A stretch of DNA of 64,000 nt from Diadema setosum (lineage: Eukaryota > Echinodermata > Echinoidea > Diadematoida > Diadematidae): positions 1,671,501-1,735,500 of the forward strand of contig CM067077.1 of the NCBI GenBank assembly GCA_033980235.1. The letters run 5' to 3'. The notes below the pieces were generated by a model. It saw only the letters and a program-made list of their open reading frames with translations, was not told where the DNA came from and did no database searches. Each line of letters starts with the position of its first letter. The first letter of the stretch is position 1. Below are positions 46,892 through 57,188 of the stretch, piece by piece. Both the position numbers and the translations under genes were made by a program.

Positions 46892-46938
46892 CCTCAGACG
46901 GGTTGAGGCCGATAACGTCAGTCTTGTCATTTCCTTCA
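46892..46938 (-). CDS. Candidate 47-bp exon of the Roc gene (switch I)
   Basis: On the minus strand, AGCCTGACAG|T begins the exon and GAGG|GTGGGT is a good donor. The length is one base, fifteen codons and one base, which fits both neighbours: 56948-57188 ends after two codon bases and 42220-42425 begins with two. The translation EGNDKTDVIGLNPSE carries a Thr followed by an I/V-x-x-x-P pattern as in Roc switch I, about 16 residues after the P-loop Thr. The acceptor's pyrimidine tract is modest, and a stronger acceptor 17 bases upstream (TCTCCACTCAG|A) would break the frame. Very short exon; moderate confidence. Confidence 0.45.
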
Positions 46939-48294
46939 CTGTCAGGCTGGTTCGTCTGAGTGGAGATAAAGATCCACATACAAGTTCCTGTCAGTAATTG
47001 GGTATTGATAAGATATACTAGTATTTTCAACCGCTGAATAAATCATGCGTTTCACAATGATAATGAGAATCGTATAATGCGATCACCAAAACAAATATGT
47101 TTAAATTTATAGGCATTCATGCATAGAATGAAAGGAATATAAGATCTGGAGTTCAAACTATTAAATATTTTTGTCAATTGCTGCTCAGGCAGGTAGACCT
47201 AGTGGAAGTTTAGGACAAACCATAAAAACACCATTTGCCTTTCCTTTTCAAGAGAGTAAAGAGAAAATTACTTTCAAACATAGCTTGCCATTTATCTTGC
47301 ATTAAAATTAAAATACAACTCAAAGATTCACAGGTGCCATTTCCCAATTGACTCGACTTATATCCGAAGTATTTAGCACGTATATTGGTGTGGAATAAAC
47401 TCTTTAAGGTGTTAATAATGAGTGCGTGATAAACACATACTCCACTTGTTACGCTGTACACAAGAGACAGCGATTAGTTTCTCGCTACCAGCACATGTAC
47501 AGGGTTTATTTGATTCCAGGTTTTCCTAATTGTTGCGGAAAAGTAAGACATTGATGATGTTCTTTGTTTTCAACGATGAAAACAGGGCGGTGCAGGACTT
47601 TTTTGTCGAGAGGGGTATTATGCTGATAAAGAAAAAAAGAAAGTGCTTGAGAATTGTAAAAAAAAAAAAAAAATTCTAGATATCAAGGAACATCTCTGGT
47701 GTAGTGTTACGGTTACGTTCACATAAATGAATTCAAGGCGGTCTCAGTGAATTGAAATGAATAAATCTTCCGGAGCTTTCTAGGAGTTTGCTTGACAATC
47801 AGCTTCCAACCGGAATTATCATTTTTGCTTAAAAAGTGAGGGTGAAGAAATGGTAGTACAGTATTTCCGGGAAAAAAAAATACCTCTTGTGAACCAGTAC
47901 GATGGTGTTCCACGTAATCGTCAATCATGACCTGCCAGTAAGAATCCCCTGTAATAGATATGAAAAGCAACACTTGAATAAAGTCTCAGCAGACTTATAT
48001 TGTTTAGGGTTTCATGTGTGCGTTTGTGTGTATGTGTGTGTGTGTGTGTGGGGGTGTGTTTGTGTGATTTGCCCGATGTCATTACTGAAAAAATGCAATA
48101 AATTCCAACACTTGACACTGTCGTCAGTAGCGAAAACATATTATCATAGGTTTGCTGGCCTTTAAATTTTTTTTCATCAGTCTTTACAACACAAGATAGC
48201 TGGTTAGCCTATAGGCCTACTTATTTGCACGATCGTACTGCTACTCAAGGACTGCTGCTTGTCTTCCACGGGAACCAACTGTTAAGCCCCAGTC
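46939..48294. other. Intronic, no gene recognised
   Basis: Contains an A-run (47659-47673) and a (GT)n microsatellite (48018-48056). An exon-like 65-bp stretch at 47884-47948 was considered and rejected on phase. Confidence 0.5.
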
Positions 48295-49939
48295 ACATAA
48301 TGCCCTGCGTCCGGCATTACGTCCAAAAACGTCATTTTTTCTGCGGACTCCCGCGGATCCTTTGCCGTCACCAGAAAATGTGTACAAAACATACGGTGAA
48401 CAATGCGTTCGATACGGACAAATACGACCTGATGCGAATACTTGCGTCCACTTGCGGATATTCTTACGAATTGGCACTTGAACATTTGCGGAGAGTTGCG
48501 GATATCTTCGGATAGTTACGGATAGTTATAGATTGTTATAGATAATTGTGGACAATATGGTTTTCTGTGACGATCCCTGCTAAGTCAGTGTATTATGACA
48601 GCAAGGTTATCACAGATTGGACTGTCTTACATTGTACACTGGGGAAAACTGCAATTGAATTACGTACAAGCTGTAAAAAAATTCGTAATCCTTTAATTTG
48701 CTTTATAGTAATAAACGATATACGAAATTTTGAACTTGAAGTTGAAATTTTATTTGTGCAACTCAAATATGAATAAACGTCATTAATGTAAAGAGTACAT
48801 AACATAATTATACCACAAATGAAATACAATATAGATCTGTAAGTTAAACATTCGAGTAAGAAAATATTACCTACAGTCATGGAATAGACAAACTGTGGTT
48901 ACGCTGTCGTCATGGTCGTTGTCCAGCGATAGTCATGACTTATTGGGTTATGTTAAGGAGATTTTTATAATAAAGCAATGCTTATCAAAATATTATTTCC
49001 AGAAAAAAAAAAGAAATCAAGACTTTCAAACACCCCTCCCACACCCAAGAAAATGTATATAAAAATGTAATACACATTCCATGGGGCGTAAAGTGGGTAA
49101 AACTATAGAGAAAAAATGCTAAATTCGCTCTCATTTCATAAAGTGATATAGTTATTGCTGTCCCACACCTTCCCCGGCCAGAAAAGTGAATAAAATGCTG
49201 GCACCCAATCTCCTACCCAAAATATCACCTTTTTCGAAAAATATACATTCAAAGATTGCAAGGAGAAAAGTTCAGCACCAAGGGTCAACAAATGTCATGA
49301 GTATTATACTAAGACATAATTATTATGTCTGCCGCCTAAAATGCGACCATTACTATTGTGGGAGAAATTTCATAATTTGATCATGCGGTTATGCCTCTCC
49401 ACCAGTCCGACTGTGCTGCAGCTTGGCAACACTGGTTGTGTGGCTTCCCACGCATCTCTGTGTTCCCATGCGAGTGGAAAACGGAAAACGTCGAAGGACG
49501 TAATCGTCCGCAGCATCCGTAACTGTCCGCAAATATCCGTAAGTGGACGAAAGGTTTGTGATACGTTAACTTGCGGTCAATTTCGGATACTTGTACGGTG
49601 GACGTAAACGAACGCAAACGGACGGGAGGTAAATGTTTGTGCGGATGCTCTGCGGCCAAGCTACGGGTAGTTACGTTCAGTTACGGATATTTACGTCTGG
49701 TTACGGTTACTTGCGTTAGTTTGCATCCGTGGAGTCCCTCTGCGAAAATTTGAACATTTCAAAATTTCGCAGACTTGGCGCCGTCGTTTTGCGTTTTTTA
49801 CGGATGAGTTACGGGCAGTTACGCCTACATACGTCACTGCGGATGCCTGCGTCCACGCTGCGTCCCCCTGCGTCCACTCATCCGTATCTATCCGCGGCGG
49901 ACGTAACCCATCGTAAAGCACTGTGTGACTGGGGCATTA
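48295..49939. mobile_element. TIR element with TTGCGGAT/ACGTCC-saturated ends
   Basis: Left end GCCCCAGTCACATAATGCCC; right end inverted (GTGTGACTGGGGC). The left ~260 bp and right ~480 bp are packed with TGCGGAT, GCGTCC, ACGTCC, TTACGGAT and TCCGTA words. The core (48600-49330) is ordinary A+T-rich DNA with no transposase. Confidence 0.75.
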
Positions 49940-49999
49940 TAGACGGACCACTGGGTTGTGCAACCGGCTCTTTGCACACACATAGTGAATGAATGAATG

Positions 50000-50215
50000 G
50001 AGCAGCAGCAGGATCTTTCACGTCTATGTACAATTATGTCTTGACTCTTTCACAAACGGATCCTCCATGTTATGTTCTTATAGGGACAGGAAATTTTATT
50101 CTGGAGGGAACGACATGATAACACACAACATTGCTGAACAAGACTCGCTGGGATTCGAGTCATTCGATTACAAGACATATACGCTACGACTGAGCCACTT
50201 TGCCGTCCTAGAGTG
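50000..50215 (-). mobile_element. tRNA-derived SINE, copy 2
   Basis: On the minus strand the A box (AAGTGGCTCAGTCGTAGCG) is at ~50200 and a degenerate B box (ACTCGAATCCCAGC) follows. The body then shares GTGTGTTATCATGTCGTT and TTTGTGAAAGAGTCA with copy 1 at 13305-13655. Confidence 0.7.
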
Positions 50216-50644
50216 GAATTACTGTGAATGCTGCTCACCACTAGGCTTAATACGCGTCGCCTTGTCTGTCTGGTTAATGTTCCACTTCTCACCAGCCTTG
50301 GCAAGGTCAATACTGATTTTACACCCACTTCTGGTCTCAACTCCATCCGTGACTTTTTCATCTTTGTTAAATCTGACGAAGGGAATAACAAAAAGGAAAT
50401 TAAATCACCTTATATTGTTATTTCGTCAACAAAGACAAACAAAAGCTTTTCAAGGGGGATGACATTAATGTGTTATCAATATCTTGACAGCTCACATCAT
50501 TATTATTATAATTTTTTTGTTTTAACCGAAGATTTCAAGAAGATTGTTATGTGATTTAATTTCATACTAATTTATGTAAGGTTCCTAAATGACACGTGGA
50601 CGTACGTGATAACCTCCCGGCCCCCAAATCTCTGACAAAAGTTA
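50216..50644. other. No gene recognised
   Basis: Spacer between the SINE and the DIRS element. Frames up to 157 codons overlap the SINE and look random. Confidence 0.4.
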
Positions 50645-50922
50645 ATAATAGGATTAAACGAGAACTTACCTGTTTGAAGTTTGATCCTTATCTTATGAAT
50701 AAGAGGAGTGAGAGCTAATGTGAGATCCCGTTCGCGCAGGCGCAGTCAGTCTTAATCGCTACATGCAGGACAAAGTGCACTTATACATCCAGTAGATGTA
50801 CAATTTATAGGCTTATTACCCTTACGAGGCCACTGCCAATTGTTGTACTTCGAACGTTTTGTCTTCACCACTACTATCCACAATTCACCCATATGTCCTG
50901 GTCTATGGGTGGGAGAGGAGGG

Positions 50923-51034
50923 CACATTAGCTCTCACTCCTCTTATTCATAAAATAAGGATCAAACTTCAAACAGGTACGTTCTCGTTTAATCCTATTAT
51001 TTTATTTCATAAACGTTCGATCTAATGTGAGAAT
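50923..51034. repeat. DIRS internal complementary region
   Basis: Contiguous complement of both DIRS termini. This is direct structural evidence for the DIRS class. Confidence 0.85.
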
Positions 51035-51191
51035 TCAAAGACACTCTGGCCTGCATGTTAACATCTTACACAAGGTGTATGGTAGCAACAAACACACCAG
51101 TGTATAGTTTCCAACAGCAATAAAACTCTGCATAGTGATACCACAAAATTCAATATGCACTTGTACATGTCTTACCCGCGTGGTGCAGGAA

Positions 51192-51704
51192 CTACTGCAG
51201 TACTGCGTGAGCAAATCCACTAGCAGTACTTGGCGTGGCGAGAGGATTGTTGTAAAAGGCCTGGAAGGTTCCTTCCCTGCTCCAGCCGACATGTGTCAAA
51301 ACATCTGACATTGGAACTGCGTTGCATGCGGCCTTCGAAGTTGTTGCTGCCCGCGTGGAATGGGCCTTTAAGTGCACATCTACATCGATGCCAGCGCGAG
51401 TCATTACGTCCTTGAGCCATCTTGAGATATTATCTGTAGTGTCCAGTTGATATGGCTTCCTATAACTAATGAATAGGTACTTCTCTTGACCTCGAAGGGA
51501 GCTGGTGCGGCGTAAATATTCATTAAGGCAGGCAAGAACACAAATACGCTTATCCTGGGGATATGCGGCAAGAGCAACCTTATAGAGTGGGCGACATAAG
51601 CATATCATCAATGTTCAGTAATTGCAGCGTTTGCACTCTCTGAGCACTGACGAGGGCAATCAACATACATGTCTTCAATGAAAGATTCTTAAGTGACATA
51701 CTAT
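51192..51704 (-). pseudogene. DIRS tyrosine recombinase, catalytic C-terminal part
   Basis: The minus-strand stretch 51704-51612 gives LIALVSAQRVQTLQLLN with the first catalytic Arg. After a frameshift near 51610, the 139-codon frame runs QDKRICVLACLNEYLRRTS, then DNISRWLKDVMTRAGI, AHSTRAATTSKA (the H-x-x-R box) and VGWSREGTFQAFYNNP with the nucleophilic Tyr. The enzyme would integrate the circular DNA intermediate. The N-terminal half lies at 52131-52419, beyond the inserted MITE. Catalytic residues are intact, but the frameshift and MITE disable the gene. Confidence 0.85.
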
Positions 51705-51708
51705 TTAA

Positions 51709-52130
51709 AGGGGCATAGTCCCGGTTGTGTAGAGGGCGCTGTTGATGATACTGCCGATCACCGTTAGCATTGATAAGATTACCGAAGTTGAGTTGTCATC
51801 AAGAGTAAAGTGCGTAGGTGTTGCTAAGTAACGTTGCCTTCATTGTCTTCTCTGCGCATTGCGCAGTCTGTAGTAATGTCAGGATGCGTGCATATGTGCT
51901 TGCTATTATGACATCACAAAAGAAGCTTGCTAAAGCTGTCATCCCCCTCAGCCGAATCATTAGCCGAACTGTGATCGGACCACTGACTACAGTGGATCGA
52001 ACTTCTTCGGACTCGGGGAAGTGGGCCAAAGCGTAAGCGCTAAAGAGGAGTCGATAGCGTAGGTCTCTATTGGAAAATTGCGCCGTGCGCCCGCGTACGC
52101 ATTTGACTAAAACACCGGGACCATGCACCT
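51709..52130. mobile_element. TTAA-flanked MITE (piggyBac-like target) inside the DIRS recombinase
   Basis: 422 bp with inverted ends AGGGGCATAGTCCCGG and CCGGGACCATGCACCT, flanked by TTAA at 51705-51708 and 52131-52134. Counting one TTAA, the recombinase frame runs straight across the site. A TTAA target is the piggyBac signature; no transposase is inside. Confidence 0.85.
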
Positions 52131-52419
52131 TTAACTCTGGAAGGTTGCGAAGATAATCCAGGACAAGCTTGACATCCCACGTAGTCTGATATCTGGCCCT
52201 GGGAGGCTTAAGGTGAAATACTCCCCTCATGAAACGTGAAATTAAAGGATGGGAGCTGACTGTGTATCCATCAGTAAGAACAACAACAGACGCGAGTGCT
52301 GACCTCGCAGTATTTAATGCACTGTAACCTGAATTCTTGAAAAGTAGCGTTAGGAAGTCCAATAATTCCTTTACAGGCGCTTGCACCGGATTAGTCTGTC
52401 TCCGATTGCAAAAATCCAA
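52131..52419 (-). pseudogene. DIRS tyrosine recombinase, N-terminal part
   Basis: Translation of 52419-52131 includes VQAPVKELLDFLTLLFKNSG, YTVSSHPLISRFMRGVFHLK and WDVKLVLDYLRNLPEL, the N-terminal SAM-like region of DIRS recombinases. It is interrupted by the TTAA-flanked MITE. The longer frame running on to 51799 is MITE-derived after this point. Confidence 0.8.
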
Positions 52420-53750
52420 CTACTTTCTTGTGTAGACTGAATACTGCTTGTGGGTTGACTGACGCCAGGCAGACAAGATGATCTTGGTAGTTTCGTTTGA
52501 AATGCCTGTACCTTGAAGGTGTTGCCGGATAATCTGCAAGACATAAGATGCAAGCGATTGAGCATCCATTCCAATTGGTCATTAAACTTCCTTGATTTCT
52601 CATCAGCTATTTGATTTTGCCCCCCAGGCAAATGTGTAGCTGTAATCCAAATCTCACGCTCTTTGCACCATTCCCGGATTTCCTTAGCCAGCTCATCACA
52701 ATCTCTTGATTTCATGCCTCCCTTGTGGTTTATATATGCAACTGCTGTTGTATTGTCTAACCCCATATGCACATGCAAACGAGCAAGGTGAGTACAAAAT
52801 GCCTGCAAAGCATAAAATGCTGCTAATAACTCTAGGAAGTTGATGTCATTGAGCTCTGCTCTGACTCTCTCTGTCTCATTCCATCTACCCCCAATATGGG
52901 TGTTCCCATCTGATGCACCCCAGCCTAGTCCTGAAGCATCACTAGTTATCACCATTGATGGCGGTGCTCGACTAATGCCACCACAGCAGGAGTCTACCCA
53001 CCACATTAACTCTGCTTTTGCTGCCACAGACAGGGACATTTTACGATCATAATGGCCTTTACTCTGGCGTAGTGCCACAGTTTTCTCTCTCTCTCAAGCT
53101 GCCTACAATGCATCTGACCATAATGAACTGCAGGGAAGGCTGCTACCAGTTTACCTATTACAGAAGCAACTGTGCGTATTGTTGGGGCATGTGCTCTTAA
53201 GTGCATAGCAGAGGTTCTTGATCTGAATAGCCTTCCCTTCTGCCAATGAGATTTTCATAGCATTGGAGTCAAGTACAAAACCAAGGAACTGGATATTTTG
53301 TAGTGGCATTAACACTGATTTCTTTGGGTGAATGACAAAGCCGATCTCACTCAACAATTGAGCAGTTTCGATCACTGCCTTCTCGGCTAGTTCCTTTGAT
53401 TTTGCTATAATCAGTGTATCATCAATGTAGGCAACTATCGTATGTCCCTTAGCTCTCATGGCAGCAAACACGGGTTTGAGTAGTTTGGTGAAAATACGTG
53501 GTGCTGATGCTAGTCCATTTGGCATCGTCTTAAACTGCCACAGCGAGCCTTTCCACATGAATCTGAGATACTTCCTATGACTTTCAGCTATTGGAAATGT
53601 ACAGTATGCGTCACGAAGGTCGATGGAAGCCATATAGCAGCCTGGGGTAATCAGTTGCACTGCTGTATCAAAAGTATCCATTTTGAAATGGTGATAGGCA
53701 ATGTGCTCATTCAGTTTCGAGAGATCCAAAATAATTCGGTGGGCACCATC
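52371..53750 (-). pseudogene. DIRS reverse transcriptase-RNase H
   Basis: RT frame 53729-53151: LSKLNEHIAYHHFKMDTFDT, SIDLRDAYCTFPIAESHRKY, NGLASAPRIFTKLLKPVF and the catalytic AYIDDTLIIAKS, with the usual LGFVLDS motif near the end. A middle stretch (~53206-53050) is in another frame. The RNase H frame (53078-52371) then has ITSDASGLGWGASDGNTHIG, LDNTTAVAYINHKGG and HLPGGQNQIADEKSR with the expected acidic residues. At least two frameshifts (~53200, ~53060) separate intact motifs, so the copy is recent but inactive. The RNase H frame overlaps the start of the recombinase. Confidence 0.88.
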
Positions 53751-54128
53751 TTAAATTTCTTCTCCCTTACAAATATGTTCGAGATCAATTGCCCTTCTTC
53801 TGGCATTGCATGTTCAACAACGCCTTTCTGATCTTGCAGGCGAGAAAGCTCATCATCAACTGACTTAAGCTCAGAACTATTCAATTTTTAAGGTATTGGT
53901 ACCCTAATCTGTGCAGGGGGAACCCCTTCCTCAAATTCCAATTCTAATCCATTCACTACATGAAGAATATATGGATCTGAGGTGATTCTTTCCCAGGCAT
54001 GTTTATGGCTTGTCAATCGACCACCGATACATGTTACATTGGTAGTAATGTAAGGAAAATGTGAATGTTCACTGACCTTAGCTGAGTCATTGGTGGTTGG
54101 ATCTCGTGTAGTTCAGTCTACTGCTGGT

Positions 54129-55024
54129 TCAGAGCCGGACGTCTGTCCGGCGCCAGGGCTGTGTGTGTGTTTGTGGGCGTTGTCTGTATCGTGGAGTCCT
54201 CTGATTTGGATTCCCTGATGGCCTGCCTGCAGCAGCTGCCTGGCTGTGTGCTTGTGCAGACAGGGCTCTGTTGCCTAAAAAAACCCTGGCTCTAGGCTGC
54301 ATGGACCTCGTCCTCAACCACCCTGCATTAGCATACCTCTGATGCTGGAAAGGAACTGTTTGAGACCCAGCGCGTGGACCCTGCTGGTATGGGTTGTACC
54401 GTTGTTGGCGGGAGAAGGTACAACCTCTGATGGCTCCAACTGTTTTTTGCTGCTCATCCATCTCTTTGATAGTTTTATGGAGGTCATCCCCAAAGAGCCA
54501 CTGCGTGGTCTTAACCGAAGGTTTGCAAAGATGTGTGTACCTTGAATTAATGTCTGGCTTGATTAGAGACTTCCTGAGTGTATTCAGTTCATGTCTGTTA
54601 GCTCTTCCGCCTCACCGCGAGAGGTATTCGCTGTGCAAAGCATGGCTGCCATCCCTTTCACGAGGGGCTTTAGACACTTCTGTAAGCGTAGGTCGAGTGC
54701 TCTAACCTTACCAGACAAGTTGTCCCAGATAATCGGGTTTACCTTGGGCACAACCAGTTGAGAGTTCTCTGGCTGGGGATACTTGTCACACGTCTCAACA
54801 ATGTGATTTTCTTCCAATGCATGGGTCATGAGAAAATTGACGCTGCTATTGAGCTTATCTGGGAGCGGGTCCCCAATGTCCGTCGGCGTCGCAAAACGGG
54901 AGACAAACCCAATGTCTTCCTCTATTTGCCTCGTCACATGCTGGGCTGGCACATCTTTTGGTAACTGTTCTTGAGCGACTTCTCGGTCAGTAGTCTGCCC
55001 AGTCTGCTCACCCAAACTAGACAT
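54129..55024 (-). pseudogene. DIRS gag-like ORF, C-terminal part
   Basis: Frame 55024-54584 contains EEDIGFVSRFATPTDIGDPL, VPKVNPIIWDNLSG and LRLQKCLKPLVKGMAAML, a pattern found in the first ORF of DIRS elements just upstream of RT. Frame 54461-54129 is an Arg/Gln/Pro-rich tail (SRQQRYNPYQQGPRAGSQ). A frameshift lies between them near 54500. The N-terminal part is at 55716-56195. Confidence 0.65.
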
Positions 55025-55029
55025 GTTCC

Positions 55030-55715
55030 TTGCTGTATAACCAGGATTAGCCCCGGAGACCGCGCGGATATGCGGCGGGGTCCTGGCGGCTACCTCGCAG
55101 ATTCTCTAAAGTGAGAATCACGAACAACTCCCTATTGCCACATACGGCGACTTCACGAATAAACCGTGGGTAAATTTCTATCATAAACACAGTGACAATA
55201 AAAAATAAAATATACACTACCCCCATTTCCTTGGTTTTTCTCACCAATTTATCTGGAAACTGCAAAATTTTCCTCATTTTTTAGGAGTAAGCGGCCTGCG
55301 CTAGTGGGAGAGCCGTGCTGCCATTTTGAACGTGTATATCCATTACGCATCTACGCATGAAGCGAGTAATACAGTAGCCTTTTGCCAAGGCCCTCTCGCT
55401 GTGTGGTATAGAGAGCCAAGCCGAGTATCAAGGTAGGGTGACTCGCTTCGCTCGTCCGTTCGCTCGTCCGTTACAGCGAGAGGGCCTTGACAAAAGGCTA
55501 GCAATATGCAAGTTATTAGTGAGTTTAAAGTGAGCATCGGTGAGCTGAAGATATTCGCCTTATAAGACATTTTCTGCATCATAAGCAACAAAATGCATCA
55601 AATAGTAGCCGATTGGAATCATTCAGGTTTAATCGACCCATGTAAGTATTCCTAGTAGTTTTTGTTGAAAAATTAAGGAAATATAGCGCCGGAACGGCAC
55701 CCGTTTTGTACAACA
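55030..55715. other. Interruption in DIRS gag, origin unclear
   Basis: About 690 bp of A+T-rich non-coding DNA separate the gag halves. A short MITE (55378-55495) explains part of it. The rest may be a larger insertion or an intron; I cannot define ends. Confidence 0.45.
55378..55495. mobile_element. ~120-bp palindromic MITE
   Basis: Left GCCTTTTGCCAAGGCCCTCT and right AGAGGGCCTTGACAAAAGGC are inverted, with TA on both sides (55376-55377, 55496-55497). GTCCGTTCGCTCGTCCGTT lies in the middle. Confidence 0.85.
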
Positions 55716-56195
55716 TTAAGATCTGAATGCGAAAACGGCGCAGCCCCAACGCTGCACGTTGGGGCTGGTCGCAGATAAACCAGGATGTGCAGCCTGAACA
55801 GATGACGCATCATCATCATCATCACACACAAAAAAAAAACGGTTCTGCTTATTATGAGGGTCCAGCTCATAGTCCCAGTCCATAAAGTCTATCTCGGGAT
55901 CGTCAATTTGGTTCGAGCAAGGCAACATAGATCTAGATTTCTGAGACTGGGTGTTGCACAATGTCTCTATCATAGTCTCTAGCTTCTCGAGTCTGCTCTC
56001 CAATGAGACCTGTGCTGGAGCACCTCCAGCAGTACTAACGTTACTACTAGTACTAGTACCTGTACCTGTAGTTGGGCAACCTTTTGAGGTGGCACTACTG
56101 CCAGATTTCTCCGCAGAGCGTTTGGCTTTCGTCTTTTTTATGATCGGAGTAGCTGAACTGGCCCTCACCACACGTTGCACCGACTGTAACTGCAC
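55716..56195 (-). pseudogene. DIRS gag-like ORF, N-terminal part
   Basis: A 159-codon frame, Ser/Thr/Gly-rich (SGSSATSKGCPTTGTGTSTS), with a predicted coiled segment (SLESRLEKLETMIETLCNTQ) and an Asp-rich stretch encoded by a (CAT)n run near 55808. It has the position and composition expected of the start of a DIRS structural protein, but no conserved domain is recognised. Just upstream (56200-56500) more coding-like sequence may belong to the same ORF. Confidence 0.5.
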
Positions 56196-56654
56196 ACTAT
56201 CCTTCGCAGCCTGTTGACACGGGTATGCGATCCTTACCGTACGTACTGGGCTGACCGGTTATCCCTGTTTGCAATTTCCCCGCAGGGCTGCCACTGGGAG
56301 TATGCGTTAACGTTACGGCAGTACAAGACTGCACCGATTTCTCCACTTGCACAGGCGTCCTCTCAAACGGGTCCTTTTTTTTCCCCATCTACTGGCCCCG
56401 CAGGGCTTTTGGTCGGTAAACCTTGTTCCATCCCAAAACGAATTTTGGAAACAGCTCCGACAAAGAACGAAAGACGAATACCGAGTACTCAAATATGATT
56501 AAAACTGAACTGTTGTGTCGCACTCACGCGAGAAACGTTTCAACAATGCGCCATGTTGGAACGAACCAACTGCGCCTGCGCGAAAGGGATCTCACATTAG
56601 ATCGAACGTTTATGAAATAAAATAGTTAGTAAACCCCAATCTCCTGTTCTATAC

Positions 56655-56770
56655 GAGGATGAGAGAGAGGGAGAGGGATGGAGAGCAGAGATGAGAGAGA
56701 GAGAGAGAGGGGGGGAGAGAGAGAGAGAGAGGGGGGGGGGAAGAAAGGGGGAGGGAGAAAAAAAAAGGTC
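56655..56770. repeat. (GA)n purine-rich microsatellite
   Basis: Long GAGAGA/GGGGG/AAAA purine tract adjacent to the right end of the DIRS element. Confidence 0.9.
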
Positions 56771-56947
56771 AGTTTCGGTCTGAATCTATTGTGAAAGTTC
56801 TTCGTTGAATTTTGGACTGACTGATTTTGCTATAGCACACATTCCCCATAGACACCTGCCCGAGCATTTTCGTGACTCATCTTCGACGGGCTAAAACATT
56901 TCCACCTATAAACACATAAAGCATCGCTAAATTGAAGGGTTTCTTAC

Positions 56948-57188
56948 TCTTGGCCTGTAAGCGCTTTCTTAAGGCTGGTTTTCCCAACTCGCTCTTGGCC
57001 GACAAGCATTAACCGCGTGTGGTAAACCTTGCGTGTTTTGTCTCGTGCTGTTTTGGCGTAGGCCTTTAGTGCTCTCGGCCCACGAGCAAGAATTTCCAGC
57101 GGTACACCGACATAGCATTCGGAGGATTCCACAGCTAGACGGGCAGAGTCTGTCCTTTCAGTGTTGTCCTTCCATTCTCCACCAGTAT
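56948..57188 (-). CDS. Exon of Roc-domain GTPase gene (P-loop)
   Basis: A 241-bp minus-strand exon, acceptor CGTATTCACAG|AT and consensus donor CAAGA|GTAAGA. Two bases complete a codon, then 79 codons, then two bases. It encodes YVGVPLEILARGPRALKAYA, a helix typically found just upstream of Roc domains, then YHTRLMLVGQERVGKTSLKK. The P-loop GQERVGKT fits GxxxxGKT and is intact. This is the first exon of the gene seen in the window; upstream exons must lie to the right but none was recognised in 57.2-64 kb. The exon is unrelated to the DIRS element ending 326 bp downstream, which sits in its intron. Confidence 0.88.

Larger units (their letters stand above)
50645..56622 (-). mobile_element. 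DIRS-type tyrosine-recombinase retrotransposon
   Basis: A ~6-kb minus-strand element. Inverted terminal repeats share AATGTGAGATCC and CGCGCAGGCGCAGT (50720-50750 and 56570-56622). An internal complementary region (50923-51034) joins the complement of the left terminus (ACGTTCTCGTTTAATCCTAT) to that of the right terminus (TTATTTCATAAACGTTCGAT). This is the hallmark of DIRS circle-based replication. Gene order: gag, RT-RNase H, tyrosine recombinase. Frameshifts, a TTAA-flanked MITE and an interruption in gag make this copy defective. Confidence 0.88.

Noticed and set aside
47884..47948. A 65-bp exon-like stretch on the minus strand (ACAG|GGG ... GAG|GTATTT) encoding DSYWQVMIDDYVEHH
   Set aside because: Its only open phase fits neither the upstream P-loop exon nor the downstream G3 exon, and the peptide does not resemble a Roc domain.
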